From positions 1 through 33,531 of the forward strand of contig CALUEX010000026.1 of the NCBI GenBank assembly GCA_944319815.1: a DNA stretch of 33,531 nt, written 5' to 3'. Below the pieces are notes generated by a model. The model did not search any database and was not told the origin of the DNA. It worked only from the letters and a program-made list of their open reading frames with translations. This document shows positions 31,921 to 33,531 of the stretch, piece after piece (position 1 is the stretch's first letter; the number at the start of each line of letters is the position of its first letter). The stretch comes from an uncultured Prevotella sp. GTDB lineage: Bacteria; Bacteroidota; Bacteroidia; Bacteroidales; Bacteroidaceae. A program made the translations under genes and the position numbers.

Positions 31921-33531
31921 CTAACTCCTAAAAGCAACCATCACCCTCATCGCGTTAAGCACGGCGAGCAGGGCCACGCCTACGTCGGCGAAGACGGCGA
32001 CCCAGAGGTTTGCCAGGCCGAGAAGGCCGAGGAGCATGACGAGCACCTTGACGCCTACGGCGAAGACGATGTTCTCGCGGGCTATGCGGCGCGTGCGGCG
32101 TGCGAGGGCTATGGCCGTTGCCACGCGCGAGGGCTGGTCGGTCTGTATTACCACGTCGGCCGTCTCTATGGCCATGTCGGCACCGAGGCCGCCCATGGCC
32201 ACGCCCACGTCGGCCAGCGCCAGCACGGGAGCGTCGTTGATGCCGTCGCCTACGAAGGCCACGCGGCGGCCCTCGTCCTTGGCCGTTTGTATATGTCTTA
32301 CCTTGCCATCGGGCAGGAGGTCGCCGTAGCCGCTGTCAACGCGCAGCTCGGCAGCCACCTTGTCAACCAGCGCCTGCTTGTCGCCTGAAAGTATTTCGAT
32401 GCGGCTAACGCCGCTCTTTCGCAGCTTGTCTACGGCCTCGCGGGCGTCGTCCTTCAGCGTGTCGGCCAGCGTTATGCACCCGGCATACCGCCCGTCACGG
32501 GCACAGGCCACGATGGTCTCTGGCACGGCGGCCAGCTCCTTGGGGTAAGCCACGCCCTCGCGGTCGAGCAGCCTCAGCGTGCCCACGGCCCAGCGGTGGC
32601 CGTCCACGGTGGCCGTCATGCCGTAACCGGGCACGTCCTCCACGTCGCCTGCCTCAACTGCGGTGTCCCCTGCCCTTGCGGCTATGGCGCGGGCTATGGG
32701 GTGGTTGCTGCCGCGCTCTATGGCGGCCACGGCGGCCAGCAGACTGTCGGGGTCTTCGGCGGAGATGCCCACCACGGCAAAGCGGCCTTGGGTGAGCGTG
32801 CCCGTCTTGTCGAACACCACGGTGTCAACGTGCGTCATGGCGTCAAGCCAGTTGCCGCCCTTGAACAGCACGCCCTGGCGCGATGCCGCGCCGATGCCGG
32901 CGAAATAGCTCAACGGTATGCTGATGACCAGTGCACAGGGGCAAGATATTACGAGGAAAATCAATGCGCGATAGAACCACGTGCCGAAGTCGTAGGCGAA
33001 CGAGGCGTCAGCCAGCGACCACAGCCAGGGCACGAGCACCGTAAGCGCGGCAAGGGCTATGACCACGGGCGTGTATATGCGCGCAAACTTGCGGATGAAC
33101 AGCTCTGCCGGGGCCTTGCGCTCCGATGCCTCCTCAACCATAGCCAGTATGCGCGACACGGCGCTATCGCCAGCCGGGCGCACCACCTTGAGCCTTGACA
33201 CGCTGCCCGTGGCCAGCATCCCGGCCAGCACCTCGCCGCCGGTCTCTATCGTGCGCGGCACGCTCTCGCCCGTCAGGGCGGCAGTGTCGAACGGAGCGTC
33301 GGCCGTCAGCAGCACGCCATCGAGCGGTACACGCTCGCCCGGCTTCACCTCTATAACGTCGCCCACGGCCACGTCTTCAGGCTCTTTCGCCACCAACGCG
33401 CCGTCAACCACTACCGACGCATGGTCGGGGCGGAACTCCATCAGGCTGCGTATGTTGTCGCGCGCGCGGTCAACGGCCATGTCCTGCAGCGTCTCGCCGA
33501 TGCAGTAGAACAGCATCACGGCCACGGCCTC
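31921..33531 (-). CDS. zntA: P1B-type heavy-metal ATPase (ZntA-like, zinc/cadmium/lead), N-terminus outside the window
   Basis: About 536 codons are visible; the N-terminal domain and first membrane helices lie beyond the edge. P-type landmarks are AALTGESVP, the transport motif ISCPCALVISIPLSYFAGIG in the membrane, VVFDKTGTLTQGRFAVVG (phosphorylated Asp), ERGSNHPIARAIAARAG (nucleotide-binding His-Pro) and FVGDGINDAPVLALADVGVA. The last membrane helices carry a Lys (GVKVLVMLLGLL) and an Asp-x-Gly (FADVGVALLAVLNA), the P1B-2 signature for zinc, cadmium or lead export. The last three residues (FRS) and the TAG stop are read from a TTTTAGGAGTTAG unit of the adjacent repeat. It is upstream of the Fur-family gene on the same strand. 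Confidence 0.93.
   Translation of the reverse strand, partial: EAVAVMLFYCIGETLQDMAVDRARDNIRSLMEFRPDHASVVVDGALVAKEPEDVAVGDVIEVKPGERVPLDGVLLTADAPFDTAALTGESVPRTIETGGEVLAGMLATGSVSRLKVVRPAGDSAVSRILAMVEEASERKAPAELFIRKFARIYTPVVIALAALTVLVPWLWSLADASFAYDFGTWFYRALIFLVISCPCALVISIPLSYFAGIGAASRQGVLFKGGNWLDAMTHVDTVVFDKTGTLTQGRFAVVGISAEDPDSLLAAVAAIERGSNHPIARAIAARAGDTAVEAGDVEDVPGYGMTATVDGHRWAVGTLRLLDREGVAYPKELAAVPETIVACARDGRYAGCITLADTLKDDAREAVDKLRKSGVSRIEILSGDKQALVDKVAAELRVDSGYGDLLPDGKVRHIQTAKDEGRRVAFVGDGINDAPVLALADVGVAMGGLGADMAIETADVVIQTDQPSRVATAIALARRTRRIARENIVFAVGVKVLVMLLGLLGLANLWVAVFADVGVALLAVLNAMRVMVAFRS

Overview
The window reads as a moderately GC-rich member of the Bacteroidales, most like Prevotella in the broad sense. 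Three things point there: a SusC/SusD pair; promoters of the Bacteroidota type (TTTG, about 20 bp, TAnnTTTG); and housekeeping genes whose sequences and order (rimP-nusA, sufB-sufC-sufD-sufS) fit the phylum. Species cannot be assigned from sequence alone. I saw no tRNA, rRNA, CRISPR array, phage or transposase gene.

Layout. 1-815: 5' end of nusA and complete rimP, reading left from one promoter. 816-2005: a long non-coding block bounded by a perfect 21-bp inverted repeat (980-1000 and 1950-1970). It holds two promoters facing right, a candidate structured small RNA ending in a terminator, and the long susC leader. 2006-13027: a pectin-type polysaccharide utilisation locus with SusC, SusD, a secreted protein built from two near-identical 199-residue repeats, and a 1281-residue pectin methylesterase/pectate lyase fusion. 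13028-18886: scattered single genes (acyl-CoA thioesterase, dprA, dusB, tcdA, rhamnose/fucose-type mutarotase) set in repeat-filled gaps. 18887-24170: pnp (-), a membrane-anchored hypothetical (+), a WYL-domain regulator (-) and rnhB (-). 24507-30276: a small hypothetical gene (+) convergent with the sufBCDS iron-sulfur operon (-). 30540-33531: a DUF3332-type lipoprotein (+), a Fur-family regulator (-) and a truncated zinc/cadmium-type P1B ATPase (-).

How the genes work together. In the polysaccharide locus, SusC/SusD would import oligogalacturonides across the outer membrane. The fusion enzyme would de-esterify and then cleave homogalacturonan. The duplicated-repeat protein sits where many such loci carry a surface glycan-binding protein. 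The suf genes assemble iron-sulfur clusters. The Fur-like regulator and the P1B ATPase form a likely metal-homeostasis neighbourhood.

The most unusual property of the window is its intergenic DNA. Almost every gap carries a palindromic element. At least four families have unrelated sequence but one shared plan: arms made of short tandem units, a conserved core, and a loop of a few tens of bases. The arms of individual GGAGTTAA-family copies are perfectly or almost perfectly complementary (63/63, 40/40, 42/42 and 42/43 bp), although the unit order differs from copy to copy. Some of these elements supply the last codons and stop of neighbouring genes, and all three gaps inside the suf operon hold one. 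The 21-bp inverted repeat around the susC promoter region is a separate feature and may be an invertible (phase-variable) switch.
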